Source: Albimonas sp963816545 (GTDB lineage: Bacteria > Pseudomonadota > Alphaproteobacteria > Rhodobacterales > Rhodobacteraceae). From it: a stretch of 64,000 nucleotides of DNA. Location of the stretch: positions 124,001-188,000 of the forward strand of contig CAWFLE010000007.1 in the NCBI GenBank assembly GCA_963816545.1, read 5' to 3'. Made by a program: the position numbers and the translations under genes. The notes under the pieces are model-generated. The model was not told the origin of the DNA and did no database searches. It worked only from the letters and a program-made list of their open reading frames with translations. Shown piece by piece: positions 36,640 through 45,199 of this stretch; position 1 is the first letter of the stretch, and each line of letters starts with the position of its first letter.

Positions 36640-36973
36640 CCGCCCAATTCCGGTCGATGTCACGTGTGTCGCCTCGTTCCGTCCTGCCGGTGTGTCCCCG
36701 GCGTGGTTGTTTCCTGGACAAGCGGACTATGCCACGGAGACCCCGGCCCCGGAAAGTGGCAGTTTCGCAGCGGTTTCCGCGGACGTCTTCAGGCGAATTA
36801 ACCCTGAAAATCCGCCAGGTTCTCCCGATCTTGCACACGAACCCGTGACCGCTGCGGCGCATTTCCCACGCAGTGAGGAAATTCCGGCTCACATGATCCT
36901 GAGCCGCCTCGCCGCGTTTCATTACGTGAGCTAGATTCGAAACCAACCCCGTATCTTGTGCCCGAGGCGCCTA
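36640..36973. other. divergent DUF882/L,D-transpeptidase spacer
   Basis: 334 bp without a gene and lower in GC than flanking DNA, as expected of a region holding two divergent promoters. GAATTAACCC (about 36794) contains a TTAACC half-site of the CtrA type; TAGATT at 36932 could be a -10 box for the transpeptidase gene, but no good -35 box accompanies it. Confidence 0.4.
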
Positions 36974-38628
36974 ATGTCGCTGAATATTCGCATACTCGCC
37001 GCCTCCATGGCCGCCGCGCTTGCGGTCCAGACGACGGCGATCCCTGCGGCCGCGCAGTCCGCTGCTCCTCTCGCGCCCGCCGCCGCGGCCTCCGGTCCGG
37101 CCGTCGCCGGCCCGCTGGAACAGGCGGTGCTCAATGCCGCTTCACGGGATCCAGGGCTTCAGGCCTTCTACGCGGCGCGGAACGGACGCCCGGTCTGGTC
37201 CGCGGCGGGGGCGCCCTGTCGCCGGACCCGCTGCTCGCCCGGCTCGATGACGCCGAGACGCATGCGCTTCCTGCGCGCGCCTATGGCGGCCCCTCGCTCC
37301 GCGGCCGGGTCGCGCAGGCCGCCGCGCTCGATCCGCAGGGGCGGGCAGCGCTGGAGGTGGACCTGAGCCGCGCTCTCGTCGCCTACGGGGGCGATCTCTC
37401 GGCCGGCGTGGTGAAGCCCAGCCGCGCGGACCCTGACATCCATGTCCACCCGCAGAGGCCGCAGGCGTCGGCTCTGTTGGCCTCGGCGGCCTCCGCGGCC
37501 GATTTCGGCGGCTGGCTGGACGCGCTCGCGCCCGACGACCCCGACTACCAGGCCCTGCGCGAGGTCTACGCCCGCCTGAAACGCGAGGTCGAGGCCGGCG
37601 GCTGGCGCGCGACCCTGTCCGAGGGCGGCACCCTGCGGCCCGGAGACGAGGGCCAGCGCGTGATTCAGCTCCGCGCCCGGCTGGCGGAGCTCGGGAACCC
37701 CGCGCCCCCGACCTCCACCCCCCATCTCTACGACGCCGAGCTCGAGCAGGCGGTCCGGGACTTCCAGGCCCGCCACGGCCTGACCACGGACGGTCTCGTG
37801 GGCCCGCGCACCTTCTCCACCCTCGGCGCCGACGTGGGCAAGCGCCTCCAGCAGGTGGCCGTGAACCTCGAGCGGCTCCGCTGGGCGCAGCGCGACCCGA
37901 TGGGCCGGCACATCGTGGTCAACCAGGCCGAATACATGATGCGCCTCTACGACCACGGGAGCCTGATCCGCGAGGCGAAGGTGGTCGTCGGCAAGCCGGA
38001 CCACCCCACGCCCGAATTCACCGAGGAGATGGATCACCTCGTCGTCAACCCGACCTGGCACGTCCCCCGCTCCATCGCGACCGAGGAAATCCTGCCGAGC
38101 CTGCGCCAGGACCCCTCCTACCTCGCGCGCCATAACATGCGGCTGGTGGCCACCGATGGCGGCCCGGTACCGGCGGACGCGGCCACGCATGACTGGTCCC
38201 AGTATTCTCGCGGGTTCTTCCCCTATTCGGTGAAGCAGGGGCCGGGCGACGGCAACTCGCTGGGGCGGGTGAAGTTCATGTTCCCCAACCAGTTCAGCAT
38301 TTACCTGCACGACACCCCCAGCAAGTCGCTGTTCAGGCGGGACCAGCGGGCGTTCAGCCACGGCTGCGTGCGGGTGCAGGACCCCTATGAGCTCGCCTAC
38401 ATCCTGCTCGCCCCCCAGCTCTCGGATCCGCGCGGCCAGTTCCAGCGCTGGCTCGACACGGGGCGCGAGATCTACGTGAACCTCGACCAGCCGGTGAAGG
38501 TCTACCTGACCTACCGCACCGCCTGGGTGGACCACGCCGGGATCCTCCAGTTCCGCGAGGACATCTACGGCCGCGACGCGGCGGTCTGGGCGGCGCTGGA
38601 GGCGCAGGGCCTCGGCGCCGCGATCTGA
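36974..38628 (+). pseudogene. L,D-transpeptidase (YcbB/LdtD-like), one frameshift near the N-terminus
   Basis: About 550 residues after repair. Signal peptide MSLNIRILAASMAAALAVQT, then a region resembling the YcbB N-terminal scaffold; one base is missing near 37217 (RPVWSA to GALSPDPLLARL). Then a PG_binding_1 domain (LRPGDEGQRVIQLRARLAEL, VGPRTFSTLG) and the YkuD domain with IYLHDTP and AFSHGCVRVQ, containing catalytic His and Cys. It would form 3-3 crosslinks in the wall. Preceded by divergent DUF882 endopeptidase, and an LdtR-type regulator lies elsewhere in the window. All domains after the lesion are intact. Confidence 0.87.
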
Positions 38629-38648
38629 TCCTTCGGGATGCCGAACCG

Positions 38649-38677
38649 GGGGCGCGCCCGCCCGGGCGCGCCCCTTT
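38649..38677 (+). terminator. terminator after the L,D-transpeptidase gene
   Basis: 11-bp perfect stem GGGGCGCGCCC (38649-38659) / GGGCGCGCCCC (38664-38674), loop GCCC, then TTTCC; 20 bp past the stop. Confidence 0.75.
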
Positions 38678-38755
38678 CCATGCGCGGCCTCTGGCCCAAC
38701 CACCCCCCGAGGCGCTAGACGGAACGCGCCCGACCCATCCGCTTCGGAGAGCGTC

Positions 38756-39823
38756 ATGTCTCATCGGATCGCCGATCTCGCCGCCGCCCTCGGCCTCGAC
38801 TTCGACGGAGACGGGGACCTGCGGGTCGACCGCCCCGCCCACCCCGCCGACGCGGGGGCGGACGACCTCGCCGTCGCCATGGACCCGAAGATCGCCAGGC
38901 TCATGCGCCCCGGCCCCCGCGCCGCGATCCTGTGGGCGGACGCGCCGTGGCGCGACATGGGCCTCTCGGCCGCCATCTTCGCCCCCCGCCCGCGCTACGC
39001 CATGGCCGGCCTCACCGCGACCTTCCAGCACCCCGTCCACGCGCCGGAGGGCGTCCACCCCGCCGCCCTCGTGGACCCCTCCGCCGAGATCGGAGAGGGC
39101 GCCTCCATCGGCCCCTTCTGCATCGTCGGCGCCGGCGCCCGTCTCGGGCCGCGCGCGCGCCTGCTCTCCCACGTGGTCATCGGCGCGGAGGTCCGCCTCG
39201 GCGCCGACGCCCTCCTCCATTCGGGCGTCCGCATCGGGGACCGGTGCGTGATCGGGGACCGCTTCATCGCCCAGGTCAACGCCGTCATCGGGGCCGAGGG
39301 CTTCTCCTACGTGACGCTGGAGCCCGGCGCGGTGGAGGCCGCCAAGGCGCGCGGCGCCTCCGACGTCACGGGCGGCGCCGCCACCGTCCACAACCGCATC
39401 CACTCGCTCGGGGCCGTGCGCCTCGGGGACGACGTGGAGATCGGCGCCTCCACCACGCTCGACCGCGGCACCCTCCGGGACACCGTGATCGGCGCCGGCA
39501 CGAAGATCGACAACCTCGTCCAGATCGGCCACAACGTCACCATCGGCGAGCACTGCCTGATCTGCGCCCAGGTCGGCATCGCCGGAAGCAGCGAGATCGG
39601 GGACCGCGTCGTCCTCGGCGGGCAGGCGGGGGTGGCGGACCACATCCGCATCGGCTCGGACAGCGTCATCGCCGGCGGCTCCGGGATCGGCGCGACCGTG
39701 CCGCCGCGCTCGGTGATGATGGGCCTCCCCGCGCTCAGGCGGGAGGAGTTCTTCCGCGTCAACATGGCCGTGCGCCGCCTGCCGCGCCTGATGGAGCGGC
39801 TCGCCGGCCGCAATTCGGACTGA
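38756..39823 (+). CDS. lpxD: UDP-3-O-(3-hydroxyacyl)glucosamine N-acyltransferase
   Basis: 355-residue LpxD, third step of lipid A synthesis, ACP-dependent. N-terminal uridine-binding domain (VAMDPKIARLMRPGPRAAIL), then left-handed beta-helix hexapeptide repeats from about residue 100 (IGEGASIGPFCIVGAGARLG, VRLGADALLHSGVRIG) and the catalytic His region VQIGHNVTIGEHCLI. Not in the usual bamA-skp-lpxD-fabZ order; here it is followed by an ACP and a ketosynthase. Confidence 0.95.
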   Translation: MSHRIADLAAALGLDFDGDGDLRVDRPAHPADAGADDLAVAMDPKIARLMRPGPRAAILWADAPWRDMGLSAAIFAPRPRYAMAGLTATFQHPVHAPEGVHPAALVDPSAEIGEGASIGPFCIVGAGARLGPRARLLSHVVIGAEVRLGADALLHSGVRIGDRCVIGDRFIAQVNAVIGAEGFSYVTLEPGAVEAAKARGASDVTGGAATVHNRIHSLGAVRLGDDVEIGASTTLDRGTLRDTVIGAGTKIDNLVQIGHNVTIGEHCLICAQVGIAGSSEIGDRVVLGGQAGVADHIRIGSDSVIAGGSGIGATVPPRSVMMGLPALRREEFFRVNMAVRRLPRLMERLAGRNSD

Positions 39824-39962
39824 CGCTGCGTCACTGAACCGGTCCCGGGAAATCCCGTCTTCCCTCGCCCTTTCCAAGGCGCTACGCAGGAGGGCAGGGG
39901 GAAGGGCCCACGGCCCGCGCCGCCCAAGCGCGCGATCCGCCACCCCAGTCGAGGAGCGCGAG

Positions 39963-40241
39963 ATGACCGCCGCGACCGAACAGGAGATCGACCGCAAGGT
40001 GATCGAGATCATCGCCCAGCAGGCGGTGATCGAACCCGCCGACGTGCGCATGGACGCGACGCCGGAGGATCTGGGCGTGGACAGCCTCGGCATGGTCGAG
40101 ACCGTGTTCGCCATCGAGGAGGCCTTCGACATCTCCGTGCCCTTCAACGCCAACGAGCCCGACCAGAGCGATTTCGACATCTCGAACGTCGCGGGCATCA
40201 TCGCGGGCGTGAAGCGGCTCGTGGCCGAGCAGAAGGGCTGA
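39963..40241 (+). CDS. acyl carrier protein, specialised
   Basis: 92-residue acyl carrier protein with the phosphopantetheine-attachment Ser in DLGVDSLGMVE (Ser about residue 41). Sequence around the site and the long acidic stretch NANEPDQSDFDISN differ from canonical AcpP (DSLDxVELVM). Adjacent to a ketosynthase it forms a NodF/NodE- or AcpXL-like pair that probably makes a special acyl chain. Its position between lpxD and the ketosynthase suggests delivery to lipid A or another envelope lipid; this is inferred from context. Confidence 0.88.
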   Translation: MTAATEQEIDRKVIEIIAQQAVIEPADVRMDATPEDLGVDSLGMVETVFAIEEAFDISVPFNANEPDQSDFDISNVAGIIAGVKRLVAEQKG

Positions 40242-40249
40242 CGGCCGGA

Positions 40250-41470
40250 ATGGCGCAGAACCGGCGCGTCGTCGTCACCGGCATGGGCGTGGTCTCGGCC
40301 CTCGGGGTCGGGGCGAAGGCGCATGGCGAGGGGCTGGAGCAGGGGCGGGAGGGCATCGGCCCGCTGGCGATCCCGGACCTCGACCGCCTCAGCATCCGCA
40401 TCGCCGGCCAGGCGCGGGAGTTCGACGGCGCCTCGCGCTTCGCCAAGTCCCAGCTCGCCCTCTACGACCGCCACACCCAGATGGCCCTGACCGCCGCGGC
40501 CGAGGCCATGGCCCAGTCGGGGCTGGAGATCGACGAGGCGCTGGCCCTGCGCGCCGCCGTGGTCATGGGCACCGCCCTCCCGGGGATGGAGACCATCGAC
40601 GACAACTACCGCGAGGTGTTTCAGGAGGGGAAGAACCGCGTCCACCCCTTCATCGTCCCGCGCCTCATGGTCTCGGCCCCCGCCTCCTTCATCTCGATGG
40701 AGTACGGGCTTAAGGGGCCGGCCTGGTCCGTCTCCACCGCCTGCTCCTCCGCCAACCACGCCATCGGCCAGGCGATGCACCTCGTGCGCTCGGGCGCCGC
40801 CGACATGGCGGTGACCGGAGGCGTCGAGGCGCCGCTGACCTTCGGCACGCTGAAGGCGTGGGAGGGGCTGCGCGTGATGACCAAGGACGTGTGCCGCCCC
40901 TTCTCCAAGGGCCGCGCCGGCATGGCGCTCGGCGAAGGCGCCGGCATCTTCGTGCTGGAGACGCTGGAGAGCGCCCGCGCCCGCGGCGCCGAGATCCTGG
41001 CCGAGCTCGCGGGCTTCGGCATGAGCTCGGACGCGGGCGACATCGTGCAGCCCTCCGCCGACGGCGCCGCGCGGGCCATCCGCGGCGCGCTGGCGGATGC
41101 CGGCCTGAACCCCGAAGACGTGGGCTACGTCAACGCCCACGGCACCGGCACCGCCGCGAACGACCGCACCGAATGCGCCGCGATCCGCGACGTGTTCGGC
41201 GCCCATGCGGACCGGCTGCACGTCTCCTCCACCAAGTCGATGCACGGCCACGCGCTCGGCGGGGCGGGGGCGCTGGAATTCGCGGCCGTCCTCCACGCGC
41301 TGCGCGCGGACGTGATCCCGCCCACGATCAACTACGCCGAGCCCGACCCCGACTGCGACCTCGACGTGACCCCGAACGAGGCGCGCGCGGCGCGGGTGGA
41401 GGCGGTGATCTCCAATTCCTTCGCCTTCGGCGGCCTCAACGCCGTGGTCGCGGCGCGCCGGCTCTCCTGA
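40250..41470 (+). CDS. beta-ketoacyl-ACP synthase II-type (FabF/NodE-like)
   Basis: 406-residue KAS. Catalytic Cys in STACSSANHA, His in VNAHGTGTAAND and second His in STKSMHGHALGGAG; the C-terminus reads SNSFAFGGLNAVVAARR. All residues for decarboxylating condensation are present. It starts 8 bp after the ACP gene, so the two are a unit. A separate housekeeping fabF-acpP is expected elsewhere; this copy probably extends acyl chains on the neighbouring ACP. Followed by a bidirectional terminator. Confidence 0.92.
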   Translation: MAQNRRVVVTGMGVVSALGVGAKAHGEGLEQGREGIGPLAIPDLDRLSIRIAGQAREFDGASRFAKSQLALYDRHTQMALTAAAEAMAQSGLEIDEALALRAAVVMGTALPGMETIDDNYREVFQEGKNRVHPFIVPRLMVSAPASFISMEYGLKGPAWSVSTACSSANHAIGQAMHLVRSGAADMAVTGGVEAPLTFGTLKAWEGLRVMTKDVCRPFSKGRAGMALGEGAGIFVLETLESARARGAEILAELAGFGMSSDAGDIVQPSADGAARAIRGALADAGLNPEDVGYVNAHGTGTAANDRTECAAIRDVFGAHADRLHVSSTKSMHGHALGGAGALEFAAVLHALRADVIPPTINYAEPDPDCDLDVTPNEARAARVEAVISNSFAFGGLNAVVAARRLS

Positions 41471-41474
41471 AACG

Positions 41475-41504
41475 AAAAAGGGCGGACCGCGCGGGTCCGC
41501 CCTT
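41475..41504. terminator. bidirectional terminator between the ketosynthase and ialB genes
   Basis: 9-bp stem GGGCGGACC (41480-41488) / GGTCCGCCC (41494-41502). AAAAA on the left gives the minus-strand transcript a U-run and TT follows on the right. Sits between convergent genes. Confidence 0.8.
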
Positions 41505-41528
41505 CATGCCTCGCGCCTGCGCCCGGCC

Positions 41529-42170
41529 TTACGGCTGCAGCGCGTTATAGGCCGCGGTGAAGCCGTTGAGCGAGAGCTTCGCCTCAAGCCGCCCCGGGCC
41601 CGAGGGCTGCGGCGCCACGAAGCCGAACGTCGCGCCCGCGCCCTTCTTGAGCTGGTTGAGGAAGGCGTTGGGCAGCGGCTCGCGCATCAGGCAGCCGTCC
41701 ACCACGCAGATCGTGTAGGCGCCGCGCTGCGCCTCGGAGCCGTCCACCTGCACCGACAGGCCCTCGCGCAGCAGGACGCCCAGCGGCACGCGCACGTCCA
41801 TGATGGCCTCGACGGTGCCCTGCTGGGTCTGCTGCGGCTCGATCCGGCGGATGGAGACCTCCATGATCTCCTTGCCGTCGGGGGTCGCGCCGGCCTGGCG
41901 CATCACGCAGGGGGCCTCGCCGTTCAGGCAGACGATGTTCCAGGCCTCGAAGGTCTGGGTCACCACCTGCTGGGGCTGCTGCTGCTGGGACGCGCCCGCC
42001 TGCGGCTGGGCCTCTGCCGCCGGCGCGGCGGGGGCCTCGGCGGCGGGCTGCTGGGTCTGCTCCGCCGGCTGCGCGGGCGCCTGCGCCTGCTGCGCCCAGG
42101 CGGGGGCTCCCAGCAGGGCGCCCGCCAGGGCGGCGGAGGTCAGGACGGTGCGGGGCGTGAGTGAAGTCAT
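41529..42170 (-). CDS. invasion-associated locus B (IalB) family protein
   Basis: 213-residue secreted protein: signal peptide (TVLTSAALAGALLGAPAWAQ), an Ala/Pro/Gln-rich linker (about 25-70) and an IalB domain (EAWNIVCLNGEAPCVMRQAG, RVPLGVLLREGLSVQVDG, YTICVVDGCLMREPLPNAFL) with two conserved Cys pairs. IalB proteins are periplasmic and widespread in alphaproteobacteria; named from Bartonella, function unclear. ATG at 42170 has AGGA at 6 bp; the TTG at 42176 overlaps that ribosome-binding site, so it is rejected. Confidence 0.88.
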   Translation of the reverse strand: MTSLTPRTVLTSAALAGALLGAPAWAQQAQAPAQPAEQTQQPAAEAPAAPAAEAQPQAGASQQQQPQQVVTQTFEAWNIVCLNGEAPCVMRQAGATPDGKEIMEVSIRRIEPQQTQQGTVEAIMDVRVPLGVLLREGLSVQVDGSEAQRGAYTICVVDGCLMREPLPNAFLNQLKKGAGATFGFVAPQPSGPGRLEAKLSLNGFTAAYNALQP

Positions 42171-42358
42171 CGGCAATCCTGCTCGCTTGTCTCTCGGGTC
42201 CGGCGCCCGGCCGGTCAGGCCCGCGACGCGCTGCGGTCGGTTCGGCTGCGGTTCTCGCGCCGCCCCGAGGCGAAATCAAGGCCCCGATCCTCGCGGGGCC
42301 GCCGTTGCGCCAACGCGCCCCGGCCCGGCATCGTTGCGCGAGACCCCCGAAATTAAAG

Positions 42359-42495
42359 AAAGGACGCCCTCCCAAGCGTCCTTTCAACCGCATTCGCGGT
42401 CGTATTTCCGGGTCCTGCTCCCGTCCCGCCCCGTTGTCCGGGGCCGTCTTCGGGGCGGACCTCGCGGTCCCTGTCGGACTGGCCGCGCCAATCGC
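42359..42495 (-). ncRNA. candidate small RNA or attenuated leader upstream of ialB
   Basis: A minus-strand promoter (TTGACC 42525-42530, 17-bp spacer, TAGCGT 42502-42507) is followed about 110 bp later by a terminator: stem GAAAGGACGC/GCGTCCTTTC (42358-42385) and then TTTAATTT on this strand. No coding frame fits. The 190 bp between the terminator and ialB leave two options: an independent RNA of about 140 nt, or an ialB leader with premature termination. The transcript boundaries are estimates. Confidence 0.4.
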
Positions 42496-42633
42496 AAGGG
42501 GACGCTACGGCGCCGTCATGGAACGGTCAAGCTGATGATGCTGAAGCGGACGGAAAGCGTCATCCACGGGCCGGAGGCGTTGACACCCCCGCCCCGTCGC
42601 CCCCTCATCCCCCCGCCGCCGCAGGAGAGCCCC

Positions 42634-43467
42634 ATGACGCCCCGCCCCCCCTGGCCCCCGCGCCATGCCCTGATCTCGGGCGGCTCCTCCGGCATCGGCC
42701 TGGCGCTGGCCCACGGCCTCGCGGCTCTCGGCGCCCGCGTCACCCTCGTCGCCCGCGATCCCGGCCGCCTCGCCGCCGCCGCCGAAGCGCTGACCGGCGC
42801 CCGCGCCCCCGTCGCCACCCTTTCCGCCGACATGCGCGACCCCGAAGCCGCCCGCGCCGCCGTCGAGGCCGCCGAGGCCCAGGCCCCCCTCGACCTCGTC
42901 GTCGCCTGCGCCGGCGCCGTCCGCGCGGCCCGCTTCGACACGCTCGACCCGCAGGTCTTCCGGGACCTGATGGACCTCAACTACCACGGGACCCTGAACC
43001 TCCTGCGCCCGGCCCTCGGCGCCCTGCGCGCGCGCCGCTCCGGCCGGGCGCTGATCGTGGGTTCCGCCGGCGGTCTCGCGGGCATCTGGGGCTACTCCGC
43101 CTACGCGCCCACCAAGTTCGCCCTGCGCGGCCTCGCCGAATCGCTGCGCGCCGAATGCGCCCCCGACGGCGTCGGCATCTCCATCGCCCACCCGCCGGAC
43201 ACCGACACCCCCCAGCTCGCCGCCGAACGCGCCGAGCGCCCGCCCGAGACCGCAGCCGTCGCCGGAGCCGCCGGCGCGTGGAAACCGCAGGACGTGACCG
43301 GCGTCATCCTCCGCGGCCTCGCCCGCAACCGCGCCGACATCCCCGTGGGCCTCCAGACCTGGGCGCTCCTGCGCCTCGCGCCCGCGGTCCGCCCGGCCCT
43401 CGACGCCGCCCTCGCCCGCATCGCCGCCCGCGCGGGACGGCGTGCCGGCCACAAGCCCGACGCCTGA
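42634..43467 (+). CDS. SDR similar to 3-ketodihydrosphingosine (ketosphinganine) reductase
   Basis: 277-residue SDR. Cofactor loop ISGGSSGIG, catalytic Ser in IVGSAGG, and YAPTKFALRGLAESLR (Tyr and Lys of YxxxK). The PPDTDTPQL block followed by ERPPET is characteristic of the ketosphinganine-reductase subgroup. Sphingolipid synthesis occurs in several alphaproteobacteria but no serine palmitoyltransferase is in this window, so the substrate is open. ATG at 42634 has AGGAGA at 6 bp. Half a palindromic element follows the stop. Confidence 0.85.
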   Translation: MTPRPPWPPRHALISGGSSGIGLALAHGLAALGARVTLVARDPGRLAAAAEALTGARAPVATLSADMRDPEAARAAVEAAEAQAPLDLVVACAGAVRAARFDTLDPQVFRDLMDLNYHGTLNLLRPALGALRARRSGRALIVGSAGGLAGIWGYSAYAPTKFALRGLAESLRAECAPDGVGISIAHPPDTDTPQLAAERAERPPETAAVAGAAGAWKPQDVTGVILRGLARNRADIPVGLQTWALLRLAPAVRPALDAALARIAARAGRRAGHKPDA

Positions 43468-43469
43468 AA

Positions 43470-43524
43470 CGCGCCGCGGGCGCAACCCCGCCCACGCGCG
43501 CGACAGCCGTCGCGGCGCCTCCTC
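43470..43524. repeat. partial copy C of the 160-bp palindromic element
   Basis: Starts in the middle of the element (ACGCGCCGCGGGC at 43470) and ends with the right terminal repeat GTCGCGGCGCCTCCTC (43509-43524), which contributes to the 3' end of the DUF2189 gene. The left half is absent. Confidence 0.65.
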
Positions 43525-44309
43525 AGGCCTCCGGCTTCACCGCCCGCCGGTAAAGATGCCAGGTGGCGTGCCCCAGCACCGGCAGCGTGACCAGCAGCCC
43601 CACGAACCCCGCCAGCATCGAGACCAGCACCAGCCCCGTCACCACCAGCCCCCAGCCCAGCATCGGCCCGGGGCTCGCCGCCACCGCCTTCACCGACACG
43701 ATCATCGCCGTGATGAAGTCCCGCTCCCGCTCCAGCAGCAGCGGGATCGACACCACCGTCACCGAAAACAGCGCCAGCGCGAGGAACGCGCCCACCCCCG
43801 TCCCCACCGCCAGATAGGCGATCCCCGTCGCGCTCCCGAACACCACGTCCAGGAACCCCGCGACCGAGCGAGAAGCTCTCGTTCTGCAGGAACAGCACCG
43901 TCACCGTGCGGATCTGGTAGAACCAGATGAAGCAGATGAACAGCACCACGAAGGCCATCCACCCCAGCTCGCGCCGCCGCTGCTCGAACACCACGCCCAG
44001 CACGTCGCCCCAGCGCAGCGCCTCCCCCCGTTCCAGCCGGCGCGAGACGTCGTAGAGCCCCACCGCCACGAACGGCCCGATCAGCGGGAAGGCGAGCGCC
44101 AGCGGCAGCATCAGCCACGGCGCCTGCGCCACCGCCAGCAGCCAGGCCATGACCCATCCCCCCGCGGCGTAGACCCCCCCGAAGAACAGTCCGAATTTCG
44201 GCGCCCGCCGGAAATCCGAGGCGCCGAGCCGCAGCGCCTCCAGGACGTCCCCCCAGCCGATCCGGTTCACCTCCGGCATCCGCGCGCCGGCCGCCGTCGC
44301 CTCGCCCAT
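43523..44309 (-). pseudogene. DUF2189-family membrane protein, one frameshift
   Basis: About 262 residues with six predicted membrane helices. N-terminal half MGEATAAGARMPEVNRIGWG through WFYQIRTVTVLFLQNESFSL; after one extra G in a GGGG run (about 43858) the frame continues FLDVVFGSATGIAYLAVG and ends HATWHLYRRAVKPEA. The pattern ('DV.EALR.GASDFRRAP..GLFFGG.Y..GG') is DUF2189, a conserved Rhodobacterales integral membrane family of unknown function. Homopolymer position favours sequence error. Confidence 0.82.
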
Positions 44310-44409
44310 GGCCGATCCTCCCGATCTCGGGCGTCGCGTCTCCAGGCCGCCCGCATGACCGGAATAGTGGGGCCGGAGCGCCCTTCGGGGCAACAGGTTC
44401 GCGGCGAAA

Positions 44410-45066
44410 CTACAGGAGCGCGGCGATCGCCTCCGCCATCCGCGCGGGCGAGGAGAGCGGCGGCAGCAGCCCCAGCACCCTTCCGTCCGGCCCGATCACG
44501 TAGACGATGTTGCCGTGGATATAGAGGGGCCTGCCGTCGGGCTGCACGCCCACCTGCTCCAGCTCCACCCGGAACGCCTCCCGCGCGGCCTTCAGCGCCG
44601 CCGCGTCCCCGGTCAGCCCCACGAGCCTCGGGTGATAGCGGGGCAGGGCCGCCGCCATGGCCCGGGGCGTGTCGCTTTCGGGGTCGATGGTCACCACCAC
44701 CGGCGTGATCTCGATGCCGGCATCCTCCAGCATCCAGGTCGCGCCCGCGATGCGCGGCAGCACCACCGAGCAGATGGACTGATCCACGACATACCCGAAG
44801 AACACCGCATAGGCCCGGCCGGCGAAGTCCCGGGGCCGCCGCCGAGCGCCGGTCTGGTCGGTCAGGTCGAAGACCGGCCGCACCGTCTCCGGCGCCGGCG
44901 CGCCCGGCGGCAGCGCCGCGCGCAGGTCCGCCAGCGCCTCCGCCCCCCGCGCCCGAAGCTCGGAGGCCGAGATCTCCATCGCCGCCCCCGCCTCGCCCTG
45001 ATTCCGGGCGAGCGCGGGCGAGGCGAGGAGGATCGCGGCCAGCAGAATTCCGAACGTCCGTGTCAT
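44410..45066 (-). CDS. SCO1/SenC-family protein with altered copper site
   Basis: 218-residue thioredoxin-fold secreted protein (signal peptide MTRTFGILLAAILLASPALA). SCO proteins deliver copper to cytochrome c oxidase through CxxxC plus a distant His. Here the first Cys is lost: FFGYVVDQSICSVVLP has only the second Cys, and the usual DHS-type segment reads YIHGNIVYVI. Copper binding is therefore doubtful; a redox or scaffold role is possible. Between DUF2189 and ybdK genes, no cox genes in sight. A palindrome at 45172-45188 lies 106 bp upstream. Confidence 0.82.
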   Translation of the reverse strand: MTRTFGILLAAILLASPALARNQGEAGAAMEISASELRARGAEALADLRAALPPGAPAPETVRPVFDLTDQTGARRRPRDFAGRAYAVFFGYVVDQSICSVVLPRIAGATWMLEDAGIEITPVVVTIDPESDTPRAMAAALPRYHPRLVGLTGDAAALKAAREAFRVELEQVGVQPDGRPLYIHGNIVYVIGPDGRVLGLLPPLSSPARMAEAIAALL

Positions 45067-45171
45067 GGCGCGCAGGCTATCCCCGCCCCCGCGCCCGGTC
45101 CAGCCGCCCCGACCGTTAATGAGAGCTTACCGAAATTCCACCTAAGGTTGTTCCAGACAACCCAAGCGCGA

Positions 45172-45188
45172 TGTTTCGCAGCGAAACG
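45172..45188. promoter_or_regulatory. 17-bp palindrome, site 1 (upstream of the SCO-like gene)
   Basis: TGTTTCGCAGCGAAACG; arms GTTTCGC/GCGAAAC around a central A. An identical 17-mer lies at 47310-47326 upstream of the glycosylase gene. Just beside it GGTTGT-TCCAG-ACAACC forms another hairpin (45146-45162). Confidence 0.5.
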
Positions 45189-45199
45189 CCTGATCGCCG

